In this document: positions 25,758 through 32,931 of the stretch, piece by piece
Layout of the letters: every line of letters begins with the position of its first letter
Position numbering within the stretch: the stretch's first letter is position 1
From: Lacrimispora celerecrescens
Lineage (GTDB): Bacteria; Bacillota; Clostridia; Lachnospirales; Lachnospiraceae
NCBI RefSeq assembly: GCF_000732605.1
Contig: NZ_JPME01000035.1
Location: forward strand, 1-33,176
Direction: 5' to 3'
Length of the DNA: 33,176 nt
The notes under the pieces: model-generated
What the model was told of the DNA's origin: nothing
Database searches by the model: none
The model's input: only the letters and a program-made list of their open reading frames with translations
Program-made: the position numbers and the translations under genes

Positions 25758-27422
25758 CTATATGCTTATATCATTACTCCCCGTTAGTTTGAAAAACAGA
25801 AGCAGTGATAAAATACTGGTCAGGGTTAAGATAGTAGAGTAGGCAGCGGCATTGCCGAAGTTGCTTCTAATAACTTCCGCATAAATAGCTACGGTCAGTG
25901 TCTGAGTCTTACTGGTGTAGAGGATGATAGATGAGCTCAGTTCACTGATTAAAGTGATCCAGCTCATAATGGCGCCGGATAGTACACCAGACATCATCAT
26001 GGGAACTGTGATTTTGGCAAATGACTTTGTCTCTGAACAGCCCAGACTGATGGCAGCCTCCTCCACACTGGGGCTGATCTGACCGATTATGGCTGTACTG
26101 GAACGGATGGTGTAGGGCATACGCCGGATGGACAGTGAGATGATGATAATGAGGGCGGTTCCGCTAAGGAGAAAGGGTTTTGTGTTAAAGGCATATAAAA
26201 ATGAGATACCCAGTACAGAGCCTGGTATGATGTATGGGAACATGGTGACCGTATCAAGGATATTAGTTAAAATTGATTTTTTTCGGACAGTTAAGTACGA
26301 GATTAAAATTCCCAGCACCACTACGACAGCGATGGCACACAACCCAAATAAATAAGTGTTAAAAATGGCGCCGTTGTTATTCTTTGAAAACAGCGTGTTT
26401 CGGTAGTTATCAAGTGAGAAACCGCCGGTGTATACGCTTCCTCCGCCGGTAGCCAGGAAGGAAGTGAAGATAACGGTTAGCTGCGGAAGGATTGCCACGA
26501 GGACAACCAGGTATACAAACAAATGGGATAATACATTTTTAAGACCAGTGCATTTCTCTGCTTCCATAGGTTTCAGTGCGGTCATGGAATAGGTATAGCG
26601 GTTTCCAAGATAGCGCTGGAAGAAGAATAACAGCAGGGTGATGCCGATGATAATGACGCAGAGTGCAGCAGCAAAATGGTCATCGGTGCTGACCTCGCCC
26701 ATAAATTGACTGTACATTAAAACAGGAAATGTTTTATAACCTTCACCGATTAACATTGGGGTACCAAAATCGGAGAACACTCTCATAAATACCAACAGGG
26801 AGCTGGCAAGCATGGTGGGCATGACCAGAGGCACGATCACTTGAAGAACTCTCTGCATGGCACTGCACCCAAGGCTTTCAGCGGCTTCATTTAAGGAATT
26901 ATCCAGATTTTTTAAAGCTCCTGAGATATACATATAAACCAGTGGAAAGGATTGCAGAGAGAAGACCAGGACAATTCCTGCAAATCCATATATGCCGTTT
27001 AACTTCACATGAAACAGATTGTTTAATATCTTGGTGATAAAGCCATTGCGCCCCAGCAACTGGATCCAGGCATAAGCTCCGATAAATGGCGGAGAAAGAT
27101 AGGACATAACGATGAGAATATTTAAATACTTACTTCCTCTGATTCGTACGCTTCTTAAAACATAAGCCATAACCAGTCCCAGAACAGCCGCCAGCAGGGT
27201 GGAAACGATGGTAACTTTAAAACTGTTTATCAGGGTGTTCCAATAATATTTTCTGGCAAAGAATTTACCAAAATATGCAAGACTGAAGGAACCATCCTCG
27301 GATAGCACGCTCTTATATAAGATCAGAACTAAGGGGTAGACTACAAAGATAAGAAAGAGACCGAGAATCCCCAGTGCCATAGCTACCCAGATATTGAACT
27401 TCTTTTCGCCGGCATATCTCAT
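25758..27422 (-). CDS. ABC transporter permease, fused two-domain 'iron(III)-type' (AfuB/FbpB-like)
   Basis: A 554-residue membrane protein with two homologous halves of about six segments each. Both halves carry the EAA loop that contacts the ATPase: NEAAESLGCSAMQRVLQVIVP (about 178-198, shown across two helices) and EEAAISLGCSETKSFAKITVP (about 454-474). A fused permease is characteristic of the Fbp/Afu/Sfu group. It overlaps the ATPase gene by 4 bases (ATGA), with AGGAGG inside the ATPase end. Substrate follows from the binding protein; see that entry for reasons to doubt iron. Confidence 0.93.
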   Translation of the reverse strand: MRYAGEKKFNIWVAMALGILGLFLIFVVYPLVLILYKSVLSEDGSFSLAYFGKFFARKYYWNTLINSFKVTIVSTLLAAVLGLVMAYVLRSVRIRGSKYLNILIVMSYLSPPFIGAYAWIQLLGRNGFITKILNNLFHVKLNGIYGFAGIVLVFSLQSFPLVYMYISGALKNLDNSLNEAAESLGCSAMQRVLQVIVPLVMPTMLASSLLVFMRVFSDFGTPMLIGEGYKTFPVLMYSQFMGEVSTDDHFAAALCVIIIGITLLLFFFQRYLGNRYTYSMTALKPMEAEKCTGLKNVLSHLFVYLVVLVAILPQLTVIFTSFLATGGGSVYTGGFSLDNYRNTLFSKNNNGAIFNTYLFGLCAIAVVVVLGILISYLTVRKKSILTNILDTVTMFPYIIPGSVLGISFLYAFNTKPFLLSGTALIIIISLSIRRMPYTIRSSTAIIGQISPSVEEAAISLGCSETKSFAKITVPMMMSGVLSGAIMSWITLISELSSSIILYTSKTQTLTVAIYAEVIRSNFGNAAAYSTILTLTSILSLLLFFKLTGSNDISI

Positions 27423-28519
27423 ACCTGATCCCTCCTGACTACAAGATTTCTATTGCCGTCTTCGGTATATACGTTGATCTTTTGAGGCTGCACGGCAAGA
27501 CGGATATTAGAGCCATCCGGGATGATATCCCAAATATCGGAATTTTGGATGACTTCAATCTCCTGACCGTTTGCCAGGGTAACAAAATAATGGGTGGTAA
27601 TGCCAAGAAACACACTGCTTTTTACTGTCGCAGGGATGCCGTCGCCGTCTGCCTGGTTGATAATAAATTCTTCGGGACGAATGGATACCTTAATATTTTG
27701 CCCGTCTTTCACATCCTGGCTTACATGCTCCATGGGTACGGAATAATCCTGAATCTGAATGGAAGTCTCACCGTTTTTAACCAATGCTATACCGGATAAG
27801 ATATTGGATAAGCCGATAAAGGTGGATACAAACAGGTTTGCGGGGCGCTGATAGATATTTTTAGGCGTATCGATCTGTTGGATTACCCCCCCGTTCATGA
27901 CAGCGATCCGGTCTGATACTGCCAAAGCCTCCTCCTGGTCATGAGTAACATAAACGGTGGTAATGCCTATTTGCTGCTGAATCCGTTTAATAGCATTTCT
28001 CATCTCCACACGAAGCTTTGCATCCAGGTTTGACAGTGGCTCATCCATTAAGAGAACTTCAGGATGGATGACGATAGCCCGAGCTAAGGCGACACGCTGC
28101 TGCTGGCCGCCTGAGAGTTTGGCTGGCATACGATTTTTTAAATGGTCGATTTTTACTATTTTTAAGATTTCATCCACCTGAGCCTCGATTTGCGATGCTG
28201 GTACTTTTCTGTTTTTCAGTCCGAACGCTACATTATCTTTGACTGACATGTGGGGAAAAATGGCATAGTTCTGGAAAACCATACCCATGTTTCGTTTGTT
28301 GGTGGGGATATTGTTGATTACTTTCTGGTCTACCTTGATTTCACCGCCCTCGATGCTGTTAAAGCCGATGATCATTCGAAGCAGGGTTGTCTTGCCGCAG
28401 CCGGATGGTCCCAGAAGGGTGAAGAACTCTCCAGGCTTAATATCCAGAGATAATCCATTGATAATGGTATCTTTTCCGAATCGTTTTACTGCGTTTTCTA
28501 TACTGATTGCTACTCCCAT
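27419..28519 (-). CDS. ABC transporter ATP-binding protein (AfuC/FbpC/PotA-like)
   Basis: A 366-residue ATPase. Walker A GPSGCGKTT (37-45), Q-loop Gln83 (MVFQNYAIFPH), signature LSGGQQQR (135-142), Walker B LLMDEP (about 156-161) and the switch His in YVTHDQEEA are all intact. The C-terminal 120 residues form a TOBE-type regulatory domain (SIRPEEFII and later strands), as in the sugar/polyamine/iron import subfamily. The ATG is preceded by GAGGAAC. It is 97 bases downstream of the binding-protein gene, with a hairpin between, and overlaps the permease. Confidence 0.95.
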   Translation of the reverse strand: MGVAISIENAVKRFGKDTIINGLSLDIKPGEFFTLLGPSGCGKTTLLRMIIGFNSIEGGEIKVDQKVINNIPTNKRNMGMVFQNYAIFPHMSVKDNVAFGLKNRKVPASQIEAQVDEILKIVKIDHLKNRMPAKLSGGQQQRVALARAIVIHPEVLLMDEPLSNLDAKLRVEMRNAIKRIQQQIGITTVYVTHDQEEALAVSDRIAVMNGGVIQQIDTPKNIYQRPANLFVSTFIGLSNILSGIALVKNGETSIQIQDYSVPMEHVSQDVKDGQNIKVSIRPEEFIINQADGDGIPATVKSSVFLGITTHYFVTLANGQEIEVIQNSDIWDIIPDGSNIRLAVQPQKINVYTEDGNRNLVVRRDQV

Positions 28520-28557
28520 AGTTCCTCTCTCCTAACGTAATCCGTATTTTTTGGTAC

Positions 28558-28595
28558 AAAAAGACTGCCCCTGACTGAGTCTCAGGCAGTCTTTT
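28558..28595 (-). terminator. Leaky terminator or mRNA-stabilising hairpin after the binding-protein gene
   Basis: AAAAGACTG pairs with CAGTCTTTT and, past a short bulge, CCTGA pairs with TCAGG. On the minus strand the stem ends in TTTTT. It lies between the binding-protein gene and the ATPase, a common way to make more binding protein than membrane components. Confidence 0.75.
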
Positions 28596-28615
28596 GTTTG
28601 GATCGATGCAGCTTG

Positions 28616-29704
28616 TTAATCCATGGATGTTTCCATGTGCTCACTGAACAGATTGGTGATTTCTAATTTGTGTTCTGCCACCCATCCTTCATCGTAGTTA
28701 TCAAATAATTTAATCTCGCTTTGAGGTTTCATATAATCTGCCAGAGTGGCGTCTTTTCTCAGCGGTCTTACGGTCAGTGTGGAACCGACGGCATTCTGAA
28801 TCTTCTCAGAAAGCATGTAATCTACAAATTTCTTTGCATTTTCCGGATGCTTGCAGTCTTTTAGAATCTGTACGGATTCACCGGGGAAGATTGCTCCTTC
28901 TATCGGGAATACAACTTCTACTGCGGCACCTTCCTTAACATAGTTGGCAGCAGGATCTTCCCAGGTTAAGCCAACCACATATTCCCCTTCAGCCACGCCT
29001 TTATATACCTGGCTGGAGCTGTTGCACATCTTGCCGTCTAAATTGGCGATGAACTTATCTACATAGGCCCATGCTTCGTCTGAAAGAGGATCGCCGTCTT
29101 TGCCCATGCCGTAAAGCATAGCCAGCAATGACTGGAATGCGGAGCTGGAGTTCACAGGATCACCAAATGCGATTTTCCCTTTTAATTCCGGATTTAATAA
29201 ATCTTCGAATCCATCGATCTTCATATCACCTTTTAAGTCTTTGTTTACGATCATAACGGTAGGATCTGCAAATGCAGGTGTAAAATAACCGGTGGTATTT
29301 TTGAACGCATCAATCATGCTGCCATCTTCGGGTGATACATATTCCATAAACAGATCTTTGGATGCGGATAACATGGTCTGGTCAGCGACCCAGAAGATAT
29401 CGCCAAGGGGATTGGCCTTTTCTGACTGAGCTCTCTTTAATAGCTCTCCGGTGCCGGCGACAACCACCTCGACTTTAATGCCTGTGTCTTTTTCAAATTC
29501 TGGAATCACGGCATTATTTAGGGATTCGCCGCGGGCGGTATAAACGACTAAAACCGGATCTTCTCCCCCTGGTGTCTGAGCGGCAGCTTCGGTTTTTCCG
29601 GGATCTGCCGTTGTGTTATTGTCTGTCTGTTTCCCGGAGCTGCAGCCGGTGGCTGCCAGTGCCATGGCTAATAAGACTGCTGAAATTTTAACTGTTTTCT
29701 TCAT
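28616..29704 (-). CDS. Solute-binding lipoprotein of the AfuA/FbpA family
   Basis: A 362-residue exported lipoprotein: a Lys-rich N terminus, hydrophobic core and lipobox ending at Cys21 (AATGC), then a low-complexity Thr/Asp linker. The mature part is a type 2 periplasmic-binding fold beginning VVYTARG and including RAQSEKANPLGDIFW, as in AfuA-like proteins. Ferric-binding FbpA proteins use an adjacent Tyr-Tyr pair near the C-terminal lobe; no YY occurs anywhere here, and the equivalent area reads EYVVGLTWEDPAANY. AfuA of Actinobacillus, in the same family, binds hexose phosphates. A phosphorylated sugar or similar anion is therefore at least as likely as iron (inference). The ATG follows GGGAGGAG. 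Expected regulation is by the kinase-regulator pair in the same cluster. Confidence 0.9.
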   Translation of the reverse strand: MKKTVKISAVLLAMALAATGCSSGKQTDNNTTADPGKTEAAAQTPGGEDPVLVVYTARGESLNNAVIPEFEKDTGIKVEVVVAGTGELLKRAQSEKANPLGDIFWVADQTMLSASKDLFMEYVSPEDGSMIDAFKNTTGYFTPAFADPTVMIVNKDLKGDMKIDGFEDLLNPELKGKIAFGDPVNSSSAFQSLLAMLYGMGKDGDPLSDEAWAYVDKFIANLDGKMCNSSSQVYKGVAEGEYVVGLTWEDPAANYVKEGAAVEVVFPIEGAIFPGESVQILKDCKHPENAKKFVDYMLSEKIQNAVGSTLTVRPLRKDATLADYMKPQSEIKLFDNYDEGWVAEHKLEITNLFSEHMETSMD

Positions 29705-29753
29705 GTGATGCTCTCCTCCCTATTTATGTTTCACTGGTTTATCTGATAGTTAT

Positions 29754-29782
29754 ATTTTAGCTGTGGGGGGGTAAAATGTAAA
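29754..29782 (-). promoter_or_regulatory. Promoter of the binding-protein/ABC operon
   Basis: On the minus strand TTTACA (29782-29777) and TAAAAT (29759-29754) with a 17-base spacer that contains a run of seven C. It is about 50 bases before the start codon. A small dyad ACAC-AAAG-GTGT (29795-29806) lies just upstream of the -35. Confidence 0.6.
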
Positions 29783-29839
29783 TCCGACAATATCACACAA
29801 AGGTGTAAAATACACAACATATGTAGGATTGTTGGTAAT

Positions 29840-29874
29840 AATATGCCCGCTTTATAACGGTTCGCAATATGCCC
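29840..29874. promoter_or_regulatory. Direct repeats AATATGCCC upstream of the ABC promoter (candidate response-regulator site)
   Basis: AATATGCCC at 29840-29848 and again at 29866-29874, 26 bases apart, lying 58 to 92 bases upstream of the -35 box. AraC-type response regulators typically bind directly repeated half-sites in this zone. The same 9-mer also occurs once inside the response regulator gene (about 23389), so chance is not excluded. The rest of this 369-base gap (29705-30073) holds the promoters of both divergent genes and a small TGCC(C)TG/CAGGCA hairpin near 29870-29888. Confidence 0.45.
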
Positions 29875-29940
29875 TGCAATGTCAGGCACCGCTGATTCCT
29901 GTATCGCCTCTATAAAAGCAAAAATATCTGGAAGAATTGA

Positions 29941-29969
29941 TTGACTTGCTCTATTTTTTAAAGTAAGAT
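29941..29969 (+). promoter_or_regulatory. Candidate promoter of the chemoreceptor gene
   Basis: TTGACT (29941-29946) and TAAGAT (29964-29969), spacer 17. An alternative flagellar-sigma-like arrangement nearer the gene is AAAA (30010-30013), 16 bases, TCTGATAA (30030-30037), which partly fits TAAA-N15-GCCGATAA. Chemoreceptors are often under that sigma factor, but the match is imperfect. Confidence 0.4.
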
Positions 29970-30073
29970 ATCTCCATAATTGACAGAATATGACAAATTC
30001 TTTAAACCCAAAAGAGTGTCATTTTATTGTCTGATAAAATACGCATTCACAAATTCTTAAAGGAGATAAAAAC

Positions 30074-31639
30074 GTGAGCATTAAGAAACTGATATACAAC
30101 ACAATGGCCTGCCTCGCTCTACTAAGCATTTTAAGCACTGGCCTGATGTTTCTGTTTTTGGATCAAAACCAAAGCAACGGAAAGATTGTAAATTATTGCG
30201 GTGTTGTCAGAGGTGCAACACAGCGCATTATGAAGCTGCATTTGCTTGATCAGCCGGTGGATGATCAGATCGCCAAGGTAGAGAAGGCCATGGATGGAAT
30301 TATCGCAGGCGACAAAGAACTTGGGCTGCCGGTGCCAAGAGACAAAGAACTGGTTACACAGATGCAGGAGATTCGTACATATTGGAAAGAGCAAATCATG
30401 CCTCTTTTAAACGATGGACAGAATGAAAAGCTGTTGGAGAACAGTGAGGAGCTTTTTAACAAAAGCAATGCCGCTGTTTCCCAGGCTGAAAAGTACTCTG
30501 CCCAGGGAATTACAAAGCTTAAGGCGATAAGCGCCATTACCCTGGTAATCAATCTGATCTCCATTTATTTTATTCTGATGATTATACGCAGAAAGATCCT
30601 GATTCCGGTAAAAACCCTGGAAAATGGAATGGAGCGCCTGTCACAGGGAGATTTACAGAGTGAGATTGATTATAACTCAAAGAATGAACTGGGGATGCTG
30701 GCAAATAGCATGAGGACGTCCATTAACACGCTGTCCGATTATATTTCCCGCATTGGAAATTCCATGAAGCAGATGGAACAGGGGAATTTTGACCTGCCAT
30801 CCCAGCAGTATATTGGAGATTTCATCAATATCGGGCAATCCATTGAAAAATTTTCCGAACAGATATCAGAGACCCTGGGTCAGCTGCATGAGACCTCTGA
30901 ACAGGTATCATCAGGTGCAGACCATGTTGCGGCAAGTTCTCAGCTTCTGGCTGTGGGAGCGGCAGAGCAGAACGGCGCAATTGATAATTTATCTCATGCT
31001 GTGGAAACGATTGTAACAAAAATAGACTATACAAAGGAAAATGCCAGTATTTTTAACACTAAGGCACAAACAATGGGTGTGAGCCTTGATGAGAGTGAGC
31101 AGCAAATGCGGCTCCTGCTTCAGGCAATGGAGGATATTCAGAGAAATTCAGAGGAAATCATAAAAATTAATAAAACCATTGAGGACATTGCATTCCAAAC
31201 CAATATTCTGGCATTAAATGCAGCCGTAGAAGCAGCGAGAGCAGGTGACGCCGGAAAGGGCTTTGCCGTGGTGGCAGACGAAGTCAGGAATCTGGCGGCA
31301 AAGAGTGCGCTGGCAGCAAAAAATACATCAGAGCTCATTGACGTATCTGTCAGATCGGTTGAAGCCGGCAAAGATCTGACGGATTCCATGGCCGGAATAC
31401 TAAACACTGTTTTAATGGATGCCAGGGAGATAGCAGCAGGCATCGGGGAGATCCAGTCGGCCTCGAAAGAGCAGAGCCTTTCTGTTTCACACATTACCGA
31501 CAGCATGGATAAGATTTCCGCTGTGGTTCAATCCAACTCAGCAACCGCTCAGGAGAGCGCCGCTGCAAGCGAAGAGCTGTCTGCGCAAGCAAAGGTACTC
31601 AGCGGTCTGGCAAATCAGTTTACTTTAAAGAGAATGTAA
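30074..31639 (+). CDS. Methyl-accepting chemotaxis protein with PilJ-like sensor
   Basis: A 521-residue membrane chemoreceptor starting at GTG after AAAGGAGAT. A transmembrane segment (about 10-29), an all-helical extracellular sensor of about 120 residues opening with [13 protein letters not shown], which resembles the four-helix PilJ/NarX-type ligand domain, a second transmembrane segment (about 151-171), HAMP (about 172-225) and a cytoplasmic coiled-coil whose hairpin tip [20 protein letters not shown] (about 371-390) contacts CheA/CheW. Methylation helices flank the tip. There is no C-terminal CheR-binding pentapeptide (it ends FTLKRM). It is divergent from the ABC operon and may sense the same ligand, though its sensor is unlike the kinase's Cache-like one. 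Confidence 0.95.
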   Translation: MSIKKLIYNTMACLALLSILSTGLMFLFLDQNQSNGKIVNYCGVVRGATQRIMKLHLLDQPVDDQIAKVEKAMDGIIAGDKELGLPVPRDKELVTQMQEIRTYWKEQIMPLLNDGQNEKLLENSEELFNKSNAAVSQAEKYSAQGITKLKAISAITLVINLISIYFILMIIRRKILIPVKTLENGMERLSQGDLQSEIDYNSKNELGMLANSMRTSINTLSDYISRIGNSMKQMEQGNFDLPSQQYIGDFINIGQSIEKFSEQISETLGQLHETSEQVSSGADHVAASSQLLAVGAAEQNGAIDNLSHAVETIVTKIDYTKENASIFNTKAQTMGVSLDESEQQMRLLLQAMEDIQRNSEEIIKINKTIEDIAFQTNILALNAAVEAARAGDAGKGFAVVADEVRNLAAKSALAAKNTSELIDVSVRSVEAGKDLTDSMAGILNTVLMDAREIAAGIGEIQSASKEQSLSVSHITDSMDKISAVVQSNSATAQESAAASEELSAQAKVLSGLANQFTLKRM

Positions 31640-31652
31640 TTGATATACAAAT

Positions 31653-31696
31653 AAAACCGTCCTGCTGACTGGAAAATCAGCAGAACGGTTTTTTAT
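31653..31696. terminator. Bidirectional terminator between the chemoreceptor and arsR genes
   Basis: AAAACCGT pairs with ACGGTTTT and CTGCTGA pairs with TCAGCAG around a short loop, with T residues on the plus strand (TTTTTT) and AAAA giving TTTT on the minus strand. It separates two convergent genes. Confidence 0.9.
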
Positions 31697-31710
31697 TAGG
31701 ATTACTTCTA

Positions 31711-31995
31711 TTATTCGCTGCAATAATGCTCTTTAATTGAACCGATTAGGGGGATTACACGCTGATCCTGAATTCTGTAAACAACATTCATACCCAGCTT
31801 CTCGGAAGCCAGAATTCCAGATGTTTTCAATTGGTTCAAATGCTGTGAGAGCGCAGAGGCTGTAATGTTTGGAGTAAATTTGTGGATTTCTCCTACCGTA
31901 AGCGGCCCTTGTATCAGTGCACAAAGGACCAGCAGACGATGTTCATTAGCCAGTATTTTAAGCAGCTCCGCTATCTTTTTCGCTTGTTCTTCCAC
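31711..31995 (-). CDS. ArsR family regulator with BigR/SqrR-like cysteine pair
   Basis: A 94-residue winged-helix repressor: LLKILANEHRLLVLCALIQ, recognition helix region NITASALSQHLNQLKTSGIL and wing GMNVVYRI are typical ArsR features. The ELCVCDL metal box of ArsR/SmtB sensors is missing. Instead Cys25 lies in the RLLVLC position where BigR and SqrR carry their first redox cysteine (Cys42 and Cys41), and Cys92 in the last helix is 67 residues on; the family spacing is 66. A persulfide or redox thiol switch is therefore plausible (inference). It starts with GTG after AAAGGAG, overlapping the end of the upstream membrane-protein gene by 38 bases, so it is the last gene of a ferredoxin-polyferredoxin-arsR operon and probably represses it. 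Confidence 0.9.
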   Translation of the reverse strand: MEEQAKKIAELLKILANEHRLLVLCALIQGPLTVGEIHKFTPNITASALSQHLNQLKTSGILASEKLGMNVVYRIQDQRVIPLIGSIKEHYCSE

Positions 31996-32572
31996 AGTTG
32001 GAAAACTCCTTTCTTTGTTTGAGTTGGCAAATTCCCTGAGTCATTGTCCCCATAGGACAGTATACACACCAGGAGCGGGGACGAAACAGAACCATGGTAA
32101 CAAGGCCCAGCACGGTGGAGGTCAGCATCACCCCGAAAAAACCAAAGGCATACTGTGCAATCCAGGGGGCCGCCATACTGACATTGGCCCATTGCCAGGG
32201 AAGCTTAAACATCCACAGGAGAGTTACCGTTTCCCGCAGCGGAGCACCGCGAAAGACCTTATAAGTGTTAATAAGCATAAGGCTGAACATGGTCATAAAA
32301 AAGGCCAGAAATCCGTACCGGAACCAGCGGCTGCGCAGAAATTTAGGTGGCTGCGCATTGCGGGAAAGCTTCAGCCTACTTCCAAGTATACCAAGCAGCT
32401 GGCCGCGCCCGCAAAACCGATTGCAATATGTTTTGTTTCCGCCGAAGACAGCAATTAACAGGGGGATCACAAAAAACAGCATTCCCAGCCATGCAAAAAG
32501 GATATTAAACAGGCCTAGCACTAAATAAAGCAGCTCGGAGACCCAGAGAAAATCATACCATTTCTTTTTCAT
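31958..32572 (-). CDS. Polyferredoxin-like membrane protein (Fer4_5/NapH-like)
   Basis: A 204-residue integral membrane protein with about four hydrophobic segments and two cytoplasmic-type cysteine clusters: TYCNRFCGRGQLL (about 45-57) and CVYCPMGTMTQGICQL (about 168-183). This resembles the membrane [4Fe-4S] proteins of the NapH/NosR/CcoG group, but the first motif has CGRG in place of the usual CPxG. The ATG at 32572 overlaps the ferredoxin stop (ATGA); an upstream in-frame start at 32647 would lie inside the ferredoxin gene. Together with the ferredoxin it probably moves electrons between the membrane and cytoplasm. The acceptor or donor is unknown. Confidence 0.85.
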   Translation of the reverse strand: MKKKWYDFLWVSELLYLVLGLFNILFAWLGMLFFVIPLLIAVFGGNKTYCNRFCGRGQLLGILGSRLKLSRNAQPPKFLRSRWFRYGFLAFFMTMFSLMLINTYKVFRGAPLRETVTLLWMFKLPWQWANVSMAAPWIAQYAFGFFGVMLTSTVLGLVTMVLFRPRSWCVYCPMGTMTQGICQLKQRKEFSNCGRTSEKDSGAA

Positions 32573-32775
32573 ACCGCTGTCCTCCGGTCCGCAATGGTAA
32601 TGACGGCAGCAGGGCATATTCTGGAGCATTTGCCGCATCCGATACACATTTCACCGTCAATGAGGGCGATAACCCCTGAATCAATTCTGATGGCTCCTTT
32701 GGGGCAGTTTGTTACACAGCATCCGCAGGCTACGCATTCCCTGCCTACGCGGGCGATCTTGGTTGCTTTGTTCAT
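32569..32775 (-). CDS. Ferredoxin, 2x[4Fe-4S] type
   Basis: A 68-residue electron carrier with two cluster motifs: CVACGCCVTNCP (Cys14, 17, 20, 24) and CIGCGKCSRICP (Cys44, 47, 50, 54). An extra Cys19 sits inside the first motif. The ATG follows CGGAGG by 6 bases. It is the first gene of the operon with the membrane iron-sulfur protein and the ArsR regulator. Confidence 0.93.
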   Translation of the reverse strand: MNKATKIARVGRECVACGCCVTNCPKGAIRIDSGVIALIDGEMCIGCGKCSRICPAAVITIADRRTAV

Positions 32776-32799
32776 AGATACCTCCGTAAATAAGTAATT

Positions 32800-32819
32800 A
32801 AGATATTGCTAATATACTT
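32800..32819. promoter_or_regulatory. Candidate ArsR operator over the -10 box
   Basis: AAG-ATATT-GCT-AATAT-(A)-CTT is an imperfect dyad (32800-32819) covering the -10 box of the ferredoxin operon. AT-rich dyads at this position are typical of ArsR-family repressors. Confidence 0.5.
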
Positions 32820-32839
32820 CATTTCCTTGTATTTGTCAA
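32811..32839 (-). promoter_or_regulatory. Promoter of the ferredoxin-arsR operon
   Basis: On the minus strand TTGACA (32839-32834) and TATATT (32816-32811) with a 17-base spacer, about 36 bases upstream of the ferredoxin ATG. Confidence 0.85.
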
Positions 32840-32868
32840 GGAGATATCCTGGCGTAGAGCAGAGTAAT

Positions 32869-32902
32869 AAAAAAGCCACAGGATATGGCAATACCCTGCG
32901 GC
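32869..32902 (-). terminator. Intrinsic terminator of the ABC permease gene
   Basis: On the minus strand GCCGCAGG pairs with CCTGTGGC (one G-U pair) and is followed by TTTTTT. It lies 30 bases after the permease stop codon and 30 bases before the -35 box of the ferredoxin promoter. Confidence 0.88.
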
Positions 32903-32931
32903 AAATTTCAGAAGCTTTATGGTTTAGGCGG

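Noticed and set aside
31711-31995. Metal (arsenic/zinc/cadmium) sensor
   Set aside because: The ELCVCDL-type metal box is absent and no arsenic or metal efflux gene is nearby.
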